Positions 34,934 through 43,500 of a DNA stretch of 64,000 nucleotides are shown in pieces. The translations under genes were made by a program, and so were the position numbers. The notes below the pieces were generated by a model. That model saw nothing but the letters and a program-made list of their open reading frames with translations. It did no database searches and had not been told where the DNA came from. This DNA is from 67-14 sp020438345 (GTDB lineage: Bacteria; Actinomycetota; Thermoleophilia; Solirubrobacterales; 70-9), in NCBI GenBank assembly GCA_937872475.1, contig CALMSY010000022.1, positions 121,111 to 185,110 on the forward strand, given 5' to 3'. Within the stretch, counting starts at the first letter, position 1; every line of letters begins with the position of its first letter.

Positions 34934-36095
34934 GCGCAGGGACCGATTCCATGACCGAAAAGTCTTGAGAAGTGAGGTAGGCAGAGAACCTCTCAGCCGC
35001 CCGTGTCTCGTCGCCTCCAAGCAAGTGCGAGTATCGGTCGAGCGTGATCTGGACCGTTGAGTGTCCCATGTAGGTCTGGACTTCCTTGATGGTCGCGCCG
35101 GAGGCGATGAGCATGGAGGCGAAGAAGTGGCGGCAAGGGTGAAGGCGAGTGCCGGATAGTCCGACCCGCTTCAGAGCCTTGTCCGTTCGCTGGTAGAGGC
35201 TCTGCTGCCCGAATGGCTTATCGCTCGAACCGAGGACGAAGGCAGAGCCATCGCCTTGGTCTAGTTCTTTGAGAATGTCGCCAAGCTCGGGCACCAGTGG
35301 CACGGTTCGGATCCCTGCTCTGCTCTTGGGCTGGATTTCGCCATCCTCCCTGTCCCATGACGCTTCGACACGGATGATCCCGAGTTCGAAATCGACGGTG
35401 TTCCAGCGCAGTGCCCGAAGCTCACCCAGCCGAAGTCCGGCGAATAGGGCAGCAGCAAATATGGCTCGGTCTTGGCCCTTGAGGGTGGAGACGACGCTGT
35501 TCGCTTCCTTGACAGACAACACACGAACTGGCTCCTCGAACTTGCCCGGAAGCTGAATAGCTTGGAACGGGTCAGAGTCGATCAAGTCTCGTTGCAGCGC
35601 GAACCTTACGATGAGACGGAGGGGCATGAGCGCGTTACGGATGCTGGACGATGACTTCTTGGCTGCCAGTTCATCGACCAGTTTCTGGATGTGCTTGCGG
35701 CTCAGTCTGTTGATCTTCAGAGCGCCGAATGATGGCTCGATTTCGTTCCGGTAGTGGAGTCGGTAGCCACGGATGGTTGAGGGCTTGTACGGTGATCCTG
35801 ACGTGGTGGGTAGCAGACCGGATTGGATTGCCTCGAACATTTCGGCTGCCACTTGATCGACCCTCGGACTTGAGATCGGACCGAGCTTCTTTCGGTGTTT
35901 CGCGGAAAGGGTGTCTGCCCTCCACCTGAGAGCATCGGCCTTCCGGCTGAACCGAGGGCTGTGCCGATTACGCTTGGCCTCGGGATCCCATACCGAAGCT
36001 CGATGGGACGGGGCGCAGGTGCAATTGGTGCCGCCGCGTCTCTTGGAGCACGTCTTCTGATGCCGGGTCTCGATGCCGTCAGATCTGCTGGACAT
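34923..36095 (-). CDS. int: tyrosine recombinase / site-specific integrase
   Basis: 390 residues from ATG 36095, which overlaps the upstream excisionase stop (TAATG). The N-terminal part has a Cys/Arg-rich segment and an arm-binding-like region (SRKADALRWRADTLSA), then a SAM-like core-binding domain. The catalytic domain has Arg I in ALFAGLRLGELRALRW, His-x-x-Arg as HPCRHFFASM, and the tyrosine in GHSTVQITLDRYSHLL. The usual HDLRH box is changed to HPCRH but keeps His and Arg. It lies next to the left junction and would act on the tRNA-Ser sites. Confidence 0.95.
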   Translation of the reverse strand: MSSRSDGIETRHQKTCSKRRGGTNCTCAPSHRASVWDPEAKRNRHSPRFSRKADALRWRADTLSAKHRKKLGPISSPRVDQVAAEMFEAIQSGLLPTTSGSPYKPSTIRGYRLHYRNEIEPSFGALKINRLSRKHIQKLVDELAAKKSSSSIRNALMPLRLIVRFALQRDLIDSDPFQAIQLPGKFEEPVRVLSVKEANSVVSTLKGQDRAIFAAALFAGLRLGELRALRWNTVDFELGIIRVEASWDREDGEIQPKSRAGIRTVPLVPELGDILKELDQGDGSAFVLGSSDKPFGQQSLYQRTDKALKRVGLSGTRLHPCRHFFASMLIASGATIKEVQTYMGHSTVQITLDRYSHLLGGDETRAAERFSAYLTSQDFSVMESVPALTR

Positions 36096-36274
36096 TAGAA
36101 GCCCACCCCGGTCTTTTCGCCACCCAGCCACTGGTCGATCTCCGATGTCGGAACGAGAGTCATCCGACCACGCCGAACGGCTTCTATCTCAGGCAGCACA
36201 TGGTCGAGGAACCAATCGCGGGAGACCCCGATCACTGCCGCTGCCTCATCGATGCGAAGAGCCTTCCGAGGCAT
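36095..36274 (-). CDS. xis: excisionase-like helix-turn-helix protein
   Basis: 59 residues from ATG 36274, chosen for AGGA 5-6 nt upstream; an ATG at 36340 is in frame but has no such site. It is a MerR/excisionase-type HTH (LRIDEAAAVIGVSRDWFLDHV, then a wing with RRGRMTLVPTSEIDQWL). It is directly coupled to the integrase through the TAATG overlap. Expected role: directionality factor for excision. Confidence 0.85.
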   Translation of the reverse strand: MPRKALRIDEAAAVIGVSRDWFLDHVLPEIEAVRRGRMTLVPTSEIDQWLGGEKTGVGF

Positions 36275-36321
36275 ACGGGTCCTGTAACGAGAGCCGGTAG
36301 GTGACGGGCGGTATATAGCCA

Positions 36322-36438
36322 CTACCAGGCCAGCTTCCATCTATCGATTCCGCTCAGGGCATAGAAGAACGCCACAGCAGCCGAAGCCATGAACCCCATG
36401 GGGCCGGGAGTAGAAGTCTTGGTAGCCGCACCGATCAC
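36322..36438 (-). CDS. possible small membrane peptide upstream of the excisionase
   Basis: A 38-codon frame from GTG 36438 encodes a soluble N-terminus and one hydrophobic helix (MGFMASAAVAFFYALSGI). No ribosome site is obvious. The hydrophobic pattern is the only argument for it; it could be chance. Confidence 0.3.
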   Translation of the reverse strand: MIGAATKTSTPGPMGFMASAAVAFFYALSGIDRWKLAW

Positions 36439-36505
36439 GACTAAAACTCTATCAGCAAGGGTGGCTAAACTTTTAGGTGTAAAGTCGGCAGACCACCGGA
36501 ACGGG

Positions 36506-36844
36506 CTATCCCAAGGTGCGCCGAATCTGTCCGACCCTTGCCGCGCTGATCCCTAGCTTCTCCGCGATCTCGACGTTTTTGAGATCTGGGTCTTTGAGCA
36601 GGAGATCGGCAATCTGCTTTTGCCTCTCCGAGAGGCCCAGGTACCGCTGGAAGCGCATGAACTCCTCGTACTTCTCGCTGCGAGGAGGACTAGCTTCCTC
36701 GGTGGCTCCGAGCTTGTCTCGTTCCCGCTTCAGGGCCGACAGGGCTCGTTGAAGGGCCTCCGCCTCTTCGACGGCTGGCCGAAGCTCATCCAGACGAGCC
36801 TGGATTTCTGAGATCTGTTTGTCGAGGGGACCGATGGGCGGGAT
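36506..36844 (-). CDS. coiled-coil protein with C-terminal helix-turn-helix, probable ATC start
   Basis: 112 residues if it starts at ATC 36844. The frame encodes a long coiled coil (DKQISEIQARLDELRPAVEE, then LQRALSALKRERDKLG), a linker, and a C-terminal HTH of the LuxR/sigma-4 kind (LSERQKQIADLLLKDPDLKN, then IAEKLGISAARVGQIRRTLG). The first ATG (36658) would keep only the HTH half. No ATG, GTG or TTG lies between it and the upstream in-frame stop, but AAGGA lies 6 nt before ATC 36844. Such coiled-coil/HTH proteins are usual in actinobacterial islands and phages and are probably regulators. Confidence 0.65.
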   Translation of the reverse strand: MPPIGPLDKQISEIQARLDELRPAVEEAEALQRALSALKRERDKLGATEEASPPRSEKYEEFMRFQRYLGLSERQKQIADLLLKDPDLKNVEIAEKLGISAARVGQIRRTLG

Positions 36845-37250
36845 GGTAAGTCCTTGATCGGACCTGGACGATCTTCCCGCTCTTTAGTCCTTCGTCGCTA
36901 TGTCGGCACTCAGCGGTTGCGCATCGATGCAGGAAACCGTCATCTGGCTCGAAAGAGCCAAGGCACCTTCGAGTCTGAATACACGGTTCTAGCTCCTCCT
37001 CTTGATAAACCTATGGACTGGTTCAACGAACGGAAAGGAAAGAACCTATACGAGCCCAGGAGGGAAAACCTCATGGGATTAGCTGCAGTGAGGTGACCTG
37101 GCCTAAACGGCAAAGGGTCACGCAAGTAGGAATGTGCCGAGCTACACCAGTCGCGCATCGTCAGAATTTCGGTCTAGACGTACATACTTTTCCGGGCGTT
37201 CTTCGGATTAAGGGTCGGACAGAAGTGCAGTTCGACCTAAGGAGAAATAG
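36845..37250. other. 406-bp gap between divergent island genes
   Basis: It separates the leftward integrase side from the rightward replication-like genes and probably holds promoters for both. I see no convincing protein. On the minus strand AGGAGGAG is followed by GTG and a 14-codon frame (about 36,951-36,995) that could be a leader peptide, but nothing supports it further. The right end supplies the AAGGAG ribosome site of the next gene. Confidence 0.5.
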
Positions 37251-37514
37251 ATGAACGTCCAAGAAATCGCATCATTTGTCGTTGGCAATGATGCACTGCT
37301 CAGCCGGGAGAGGTGGACCCTCATTGTCCTGGCAGCCCACGCTGATGACGAAGGCTGGCTCCGGGTTCCGTATGGCGATCTCTGCCAGGCGGTAGGGGTC
37401 TCGGGTCCGACCCTAAGGCGATCCATCAAGGAACTAGAGACAGCCGGTTTGGTCGAAGACTTCGGCACCAAAGGATCGGCCAGGATCAGGCGCTTGACTG
37501 TTGGGACGGTCTGA
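37251..37514 (+). CDS. winged helix-turn-helix protein
   Basis: 87 residues with AAGGAG before the ATG. The content is a winged HTH: LSRERWTLIVLAAHADDEGW, VPYGDLCQAVGVSGPTLRRS, then KELETAGLVEDF and a basic wing ending RIRRLTV. It looks like the helix-turn-helix part of a replication initiator or a phage-type helix-turn-helix regulator. Its stop overlaps the next start (TGATG), so the pair is co-translated. First gene of the rightward operon. Confidence 0.75.
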   Translation: MNVQEIASFVVGNDALLSRERWTLIVLAAHADDEGWLRVPYGDLCQAVGVSGPTLRRSIKELETAGLVEDFGTKGSARIRRLTVGTV

Positions 37515-38242
37515 TGGACGCAATAGATCTGATAGTGGTAGAGATGGTGCAAGCTTGGCTTGACGAAGCCAGAGACATGAGGCAGCGGGAGAAGGAAGCT
37601 CTGCTTGCCTTCGCTCATACGATCAACCCTGAAGTTGAAGACAGAGGATGGGCCTCGCTCGATTATCTGGCCGAGGAATCTGGGATCAACCGGAAGACGC
37701 TATCCAGGGGGCTCATCGATCTCGTAAACCGGGGAATCCTTGTCAACGTTGGCAGACACCAGGGAAGGTCCAGGAGTTCGATGGAACGCCGAATCACCGA
37801 TCTGGCGTGGGCTGACATCGAGAGGGTCTGGGAATCCCGAAGGGACAGTACGGGGACACCTGATGCGTTGGCGTTCCGGCTTGGATCTAGGAGTCGGAAA
37901 CGGGTTGGTAGGGACAATTACCCAGACGATTCCCGCAGGGACACCTTTGGTGTTCGCAGGGACATTTTCAAGGAGGCTTCCGCTGAGGACACCCTAGGGA
38001 CACCTGAGAACTTGGCTCTGGAAAGGGATTCTGATGAGAGTGAGGGATCCGGTAGGGACAGCAGGTGTCCCTTAAACCAGTTAACACACTCCTCTTCTAG
38101 TAAACAAGTAAAACATAGATCACTGGTTACGGGGACACCCCAGAACCCCGACACCTCAGATCTGGGAGAGCGAGTAGTCCCGAGATCCCGATTCGATGAG
38201 ATCCGGGAACAGATGGCAGCCAAGAGGAGCTTGCAGCCATGA
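37514..38242 (+). CDS. helix-turn-helix protein with embedded repeat array, replication-initiator-like
   Basis: 242 residues. The N-terminal half has a winged HTH (REKEALLAFAHTINPEV, DYLAEESGINRKTLSRGLID, LVNRGILVNVGRHQGRS). The C-terminal half is low in predicted structure and its DNA carries eight direct GGGACA copies (37,841-38,137) and an AT-rich stretch. An initiator gene that contains its own origin is a classic plasmid layout, hence the call; a phage-type regulator is the alternative. It overlaps the next gene by ATGA. Confidence 0.6.
   Translation: MDAIDLIVVEMVQAWLDEARDMRQREKEALLAFAHTINPEVEDRGWASLDYLAEESGINRKTLSRGLIDLVNRGILVNVGRHQGRSRSSMERRITDLAWADIERVWESRRDSTGTPDALAFRLGSRSRKRVGRDNYPDDSRRDTFGVRRDIFKEASAEDTLGTPENLALERDSDESEGSGRDSRCPLNQLTHSSSSKQVKHRSLVTGTPQNPDTSDLGERVVPRSRFDEIREQMAAKRSLQP
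37841..38137 (+). repeat. iteron-like array of GGGACA motifs with adjacent AT-rich segment
   Basis: AGGGACA or GGGGACA starts at 37,841, 37,852, 37,910, 37,937, 37,958, 37,996, 38,054 and 38,131. A reversed copy at 38,066 makes the inverted repeat AGGGACA / TGTCCCT with a 5-nt spacer. The motif falls in two different codon phases, so protein repetition does not explain it. An AT-rich tract (about 38,075-38,125) lies within the array. This resembles an origin with iterons and unwinding region. Confidence 0.6.
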
Positions 38243-38769
38243 GTCGGCAATGGTGGGACGACGACAAGATCAAAGATCAAGTCCAGCCGCTCACTGACAC
38301 GATCCTCGCTGGTTTGGTTGCCTACGGCCTCAAGTCGATGAAATGGGCGCATCGAGATTCCCGATCTGCAGAGTGGACCTATGTCAGCCTGAAATGCTTA
38401 TGGCACACGAACGATTTCTGGCGTCCAGATGATCCAAGGTGGGAGGAGGTCGTAGACCTAGCGATCCGGCGTCGAATCGAAGCAGCCAACCCGAAGTCGA
38501 TCCTGCCGAACTCGGACCTTTGGAGTGAATTGTTTCGCGCTCACGCTGATGTACTGTCGGAATCGTGTCCCCCGGATCTGTCAGGGCCTCGTAGCGAGGA
38601 AGAAGCCTTGCGGCCCTTTGCGGGCACGAACTCGGGTGAAAGGGACCGTCAGCGCCCTAAATCAGATTTGGTGGGCAAGGCACTTGCGAGCTTTGAGAAG
38701 CGAGCAAAGTCAGACGAACTCCCTTGGAAGTCAGGGATAGTTCGAAGTGATAGCAGCAGGAACGACTAA
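38239..38769 (+). CDS. hypothetical protein of the element's early operon
   Basis: 176 residues, start overlapping the upstream stop. It opens with WWDDDKIKDQ and has a helical region (LTDTILAGLVAYGLKSMKW) and WHTNDFWRPDDPRWEEVVDLAIRRRIE. The C-terminal third is polar and probably disordered. I recognise no domain. Co-translation with the initiator-like gene suggests a part in replication or its control. Confidence 0.65.
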   Translation: MSRQWWDDDKIKDQVQPLTDTILAGLVAYGLKSMKWAHRDSRSAEWTYVSLKCLWHTNDFWRPDDPRWEEVVDLAIRRRIEAANPKSILPNSDLWSELFRAHADVLSESCPPDLSGPRSEEEALRPFAGTNSGERDRQRPKSDLVGKALASFEKRAKSDELPWKSGIVRSDSSRND

Positions 38770-38945
38770 TGCTTCAACGAGCAACGGTTTTGTCACTTCC
38801 GCCCAGAGGTCGTGGCGAACGGGCGAAGTCCACAGTTGGATACTTCGATGTTGATCAAGTCTACAGGAGAAAACCCAGCAACCACAGTGTCAGAGCCGAA
38901 TGCTTGAGTGCAAGTACACGGAAGTCTACACCCCCCAAAATGTAG
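38769..38945 (+). CDS. possible small basic protein
   Basis: A 58-codon frame whose ATG overlaps the preceding stop (TAATG), the same coupling used elsewhere in this operon. The product is basic and Ser/Arg-rich without a recognised fold, and its stop lies in the stem of a hairpin at 38,922-38,949. Support is limited to the overlap. The rest of the 336-bp stretch up to 39,105 shows only that hairpin. Confidence 0.35.
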   Translation: MLQRATVLSLPPRGRGERAKSTVGYFDVDQVYRRKPSNHSVRAECLSASTRKSTPPKM

Positions 38946-38949
38946 ACTT
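38922..38949. promoter_or_regulatory. hairpin / operator candidate with AAGTCTACA arms
   Basis: Perfect 9-bp arms AAGTCTACA (38,922-38,930) and TGTAGACTT (38,941-38,949) enclose CCCCCCAAAA. A further CAAGTCTACA lies at 38,856-38,865, and AAGGTCTACA occurs in the promoter region of the XRE gene (39,370-39,380). This points to a repeated regulator site rather than a terminator. Confidence 0.5.
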
Positions 38950-39105
38950 GCCGCGATCAGCCTGGGTTCCCCCTTTCGAAGAGGCCGTCTTCGCGCGTAC
39001 GTGAAGGCCGTCGTCCGAAAGGGACCCTGACGCACCGCTCCCCAGTGGACGAGCCGAAACGGGACTCCTCGGCTATCCTGCTCGCCGGGGAATGCCTCCC
39101 TGTGG

Positions 39106-39342
39106 CTATGAGGGGTCTTGGTCCACGGGTTGGAGGAGGTCCATTGGGTCTACCCCGATGCGGTCGGCCAATCGTTCCAGAGTCTGAAGCGACAAGTTCT
39201 CCAATCCGCGCTCAACGCTGCTCTGGTAAGTGCGATGGACCAGGCTGACCTCGGCGGCGTACTCCTCCTGCGACATTCCCGTGGCCTCGCGGATCGCCCT
39301 GAGGTTTGCGCCTACGCGCCGCTGTAGCTCGCCGGTCTCCAT
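39106..39342 (-). CDS. XRE family helix-turn-helix regulator
   Basis: 78 residues of the Cro/C1 type: RRVGANLRAIREATGMSQEE, YAAEVSLVHRTYQSSVERG, ENLSLQTLERLADRIGVDPM. It ends with a short acidic tail. The gene is divergent from 39,471 and convergent with the early operon, a usual place for a repressor of an integrated element. TCTACA motifs near its promoter and downstream of it are candidate sites. Confidence 0.88.
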   Translation of the reverse strand: METGELQRRVGANLRAIREATGMSQEEYAAEVSLVHRTYQSSVERGLENLSLQTLERLADRIGVDPMDLLQPVDQDPS

Positions 39343-39470
39343 CCGGCGAACTCTCTCGACATGAGAGTTGAAGGTCTACATAGTGATAGCTAGAATCTGT
39401 CGAGTCTCGATCCGGGGATCTGACCGTAGTCGGGTCGTCTCCGACACCAGTCAGAAAGGGAGCTACTGCC

Positions 39471-40010
39471 GTGGGTGCGAATGACCAAGACGTTCCTGAC
39501 AACGAAAACGACGGAGAATCAGAGAGCGGGACGAACGTGCCCCGGAACCGACTGATGCGCTGGTTTCTTGGGGAGGAACCTGGTAATACGCCAAAGACTA
39601 AAACGACGACCAAACGGGACCCTTTGGCAGATCCTGAAACCAGCAAGTCTGCAAAGACGGAACCCAGATCCGAAATCCCTCCGCTGACTTCGAGCCGTGG
39701 GTCCACCGTAGTTGGCCCTCTCGATTGGTACAAGAGGCGGGGCTGGGGGGCGCAGGCGCTGGTTGTTTTCGTTCCGCTCACCCTTCTCTTCGGCGGAGGT
39801 GCCGTCACTACTCATGACTCCGACCTAGACAAGTGTGTTAATCAAAAGGTCACGGAGTGGGAGAGCTTGGGTAGGCAGAACTCCGATGAAGTCGAAGCTG
39901 GATTCCGAGAACTCTGCGAAGCCGAACAAGAAGACGGCTCAGATCCTGGCTCCTTGAATCAGCCTTATGAGCATCAAGAGTTCGCTCCCGGTTCTCGAAA
40001 GATTGGATGA
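39471..40010 (+). CDS. hypothetical single-pass membrane protein
   Basis: 179 residues from GTG 39471. A long polar, charged N-terminal part (about 85 residues, likely disordered) precedes one membrane helix (ALVVFVPLTLLFGGGAVTT, about 95-113) and an outer domain with two cysteines (DKCVNQKVTEW, RELCEAE). The start has only a weak ribosome site. Its stop overlaps the next ATG. No family recognised. Confidence 0.6.
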   Translation: MGANDQDVPDNENDGESESGTNVPRNRLMRWFLGEEPGNTPKTKTTTKRDPLADPETSKSAKTEPRSEIPPLTSSRGSTVVGPLDWYKRRGWGAQALVVFVPLTLLFGGGAVTTHDSDLDKCVNQKVTEWESLGRQNSDEVEAGFRELCEAEQEDGSDPGSLNQPYEHQEFAPGSRKIG

Positions 40011-40246
40011 GCGACGACACCGTGGACTGGCGGGACCGAAGAAACTGGATCCGAGACCCTGCCGACTATCCCGACTACCCCCCTCGGGGGGTGAGATCAG
40101 GGATGAAGTGGAGCTACGTCGGAATCGCTCACTTGGACAACTGGCACAAGTTCTTCGCTGGTCTCAGAGAGAAGCCACCGGAGAAGAGCGGACTGTTCCG
40201 CCCTATCGATAAGAAAGGAAACCCCTACTTCGGTCCAGCGGACTGA
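40007..40246 (+). CDS. small hypothetical protein
   Basis: 79 residues, aromatic- and Pro-rich: DWRDRRNWIRDPADYPDYPP, then WSYVGIAHLDNWHKFFAGLR and GNPYFGPAD. It is coupled to the gene before it by ATGA. No domain recognised. The length and Trp/Tyr content suggest a compact binding protein. Confidence 0.6.
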   Translation: MSDDTVDWRDRRNWIRDPADYPDYPPRGVRSGMKWSYVGIAHLDNWHKFFAGLREKPPEKSGLFRPIDKKGNPYFGPAD

Positions 40247-40266
40247 ACGGAAGGAGCGAAGTCAAG

Positions 40267-40494
40267 ATGTGGGATAAGCCAAGAGATCCAGACAGAATCC
40301 CCGAAGTGCTTGCTGCTCTTGAAACGAGGTGGCGGGAAGTTCCCGACCAGCGACTCGGCCAAGTCTTGATCAATTTTGTGCGTAGGGAACTTGCTCCCGA
40401 ACCTGCCGACGAGGCCAACAGGTTGTTCGTTCTCGAAGACGACACGCTGCTTGAGATGCTGAGGCGGTCAACGAGCAGGCCGTCAGCCAGTTGA
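40267..40494 (+). CDS. small hypothetical protein, similar in pattern to YihD-like/DUF1040 proteins
   Basis: 75 residues. The core IPEVLAALETRWREVPDQRL followed by GQVLINFVRREL and LFVLEDDTLLEMLRR has the outline of small proteins that begin with R-x-x-R-I and contain W-x-x-x-PDxRLGQ-L, seen in DUF1040 and phage-type proteins. The role is unknown. It directly precedes the restriction-modification gene. Confidence 0.6.
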   Translation: MWDKPRDPDRIPEVLAALETRWREVPDQRLGQVLINFVRRELAPEPADEANRLFVLEDDTLLEMLRRSTSRPSAS

Positions 40495-40540
40495 CCGGGC
40501 TGCGGTCCTGGCGTTGACGGACCCGGAATACTCCCCTTTG

Positions 40541-43500
40541 ATGGGAGAGAGCAAGACGTTCCACGACATCCTTGGCGAGCTTGAGGCTGCGTCTCTCGAT
40601 ACCGCCGAGAAAGGCAACCGGTTCGAACGGTTGATGCAGGCGTATCTGACGACGGACCCCGAGTTCGCTCAGATCTACGAGCAGGTCTGGTTGTGGATGG
40701 ATTACCCCGGCAGAGATGGTCGCCCGGACACCGGCATCGATTTGGTGGCGAAGTCGTGGGACGGGGAGTTCACTGCGATTCAGTGCAAGTTCTTCGCACC
40801 GACGACGACGGTGGACAAGAAGATGATCGACAGCTTCCTCGCTGCCTCGTCCAAGGTTGAGTTCGATCAGCGGCTGATCATCTCGACCTCCGACAAGTGG
40901 GGAAAGAACGCTGAAGCAGCGATTGGGGATCTTCACCCTCCGGTAGCTCGTCTCCGTGCTCAGGACTTGGCGAACAGTCCGATTGATTGGTCGCAGTTCT
41001 CACTTGAGTCGCCGGACAAGATGGTGCGGGTCGAGCAGCACGGTCCGAGGCCCTACCAGCAGGCAGCCAATGACGATGTGATCAAGGGCTTCGAATCCCA
41101 TGATCGCGGGAAGCTGATCATGGCCTGCGGCACCGGCAAGACCTTTACCTCGCTCAGGTTGGTTGAGGAGTTCGTCCCTGCTGGTGGTTCGGTGCTGTTC
41201 CTCGTCCCGTCCATCTCGCTTCTCTCCCAGACCGTCAGGGAATGGACTGCTCAGGCCCAGAGACCAATGCGGTCATTCGCTGTTTGCTCAGATGTCAAGG
41301 TCGGCAAGCACAAGAAGTCCGACTCCGAAGACATCTCGGTCACCGATCTCGCTTTCCCGGCGACCACGGATGGGGAGCGTCTGGCTCAGAAGTTCTTCGA
41401 GTTCCCTGACCTGACCGATGAGAACGGATTCACAGCCGTCTTCTCGACCTATCAGTCGATTGGTGCGATCACCGAAGCCCAGAGCCGCAAGCATGGGCAC
41501 GGGATCCCCGAGTTCGATCTGATCGTCTGCGACGAAGCCCACCGCACCACCGGAGTCACCCTCGAAGGCGAAGACGAGTCAGCCTTCGTTCAAGTCCACT
41601 CGGACGCCCATGTCGAGGGGAAGAAGCGTCTCTATATGACTGCGACTCCGAGGGTGTATGGGGATGTTGCGCAGGAGAAGGCCAAGGGTGCCGGGGCTGT
41701 TCTGGCCGACATGGACGACGAGACTCTCTACGGCCCGGAGTTCCACCGGTTGGGGTTCGCCACCGCTGTCGAGGAGGGGATCCTTACCGACTACAAGGTC
41801 CTTGTGCTGGCAGTTGATGAGGGGCATGTGTCGCGCCAGTACCAGAGCCTTCTCTCGTCAGGTGAAAGTGAGATCGGCCTCGAAGACGCAGCCAAGCTTG
41901 TCGGCTGTTGGAACGGTCTCGCAAAGCGAGCGAACCCTGAGCATCTGGACGAGTTCGCAACGGACCCGGAGCCGATGAGACGGGCGGTGGCGTTCGCGGG
42001 GAACATCAAGAACTCAAAGATGATCGCCAACTCCTTCAACAAGGTCGTTGAAGACGAAGGCACGGGCATGGCCCCCGAAGGAGAAGCCGACCTTCACGTT
42101 CAGGTCCGGCATGTGGACGGCACCCAGAACGTGCTGGTCAGAAACGAAGCCCTCGACTGGCTCAAAGAAGACCCCGGTGACGGGGGGTGTCGGATTCTCT
42201 CCAACGCCCGATGCCTCTCCGAAGGCGTTGATGTCCCCGCTCTCGACTCGGTGCTGTTCCTCGCCCCAAGGAAGAGTCAGGTTGATGTGGTCCAGTCGGT
42301 TGGCCGGGTGATGCGAAAGCTGGAAGGCAAGAAGTATGGGTACGTCATTCTCCCGATAGCCGTACCAGCCGATCAGAAGCCCGAGGATGCCCTCTCCAAC
42401 AACGAGAAGTACCGAGTGGTCTGGCAGGTCTTACAGGCCCTTAGATCGCACGACGAGCGTCTGAACGCGGTAATCAACAAGCTCGACCTCACCGGCCCGA
42501 CAGCCCAAACCAAGATCTCGGTGATCGGTGTCGGCGGAGGCGTGGACGAAGACGACCGAGGTAAGAACGCCACCGAGACCGGGGAGCAGCTAGTGATGAG
42601 CTTCCCGAACATTGATGACTGGCGAGACTCGATCTTCGCTCGGATCGTCAAGCAGGTCGGAGATCGTCGCTACTGGGAGACATGGGCGAAAGACATCGCA
42701 GACATCGCCGCCCGATACGTCACCCGAATCACCGCCCTCATCGAAGGTGACGACAAGAAGATCCGCGACGAGTTCGAGGTTTTCCTCAAGGGCCTCAAGG
42801 ACAACCTCAACCCGCAGGTCGATGAGAAGCAAGCCGTGGAAATGCTCGCCCAGCACCTAATCACCCGACCGGTCTTCGACGCCCTCTTCGACGGCTACTC
42901 ATTCTCGGAAGAGAACCCGGTGTCGATCTCGATGCAGAAGATGCTCGACCTGCTCGACCTCGAACGCCTCGACAAAGAAACCACCGACGAACTCAACGCC
43001 TTCTACAAGTCAGTTCGACTCCGAGCCGAAGGCATCACCGACCCGGCTGCCAAGCAGGAGATCGTCAAGGATCTCTACGAAACGTTCTTCCGGTCCGCGT
43101 TCAAAGATATGGCCGACCGGCTGGGGATCGTCTACACCCCGGTCGAGATCGTTGACTTCATCCTCAACTCAGCCGATCAAGCCCTCCGCGAGCATTTCGG
43201 GAAAGGCATCACCGACGAAGGGGTCCATGTCCTCGACCCATTCACCGGCACCGGCACCTTCATCGTCCGGCTCATCCAGTCCGGCCTGATCAAACCCGAA
43301 GACCTCGAACGAAAATTCAGGTACGAACTCCACGCCAACGAGATCGTTCTGCTCGCCTACTACGTTGCTGCGATCAACATCGAAGAAGCCTTTCACGGTG
43401 CGGTTGGGGGCGAGTACTTGCCGTTCGACGGGATCGTTCTCACCGACACATTTCAAATGCATGAGGAGGACGATCAGGACGAACTACCGGGCATGGAACG

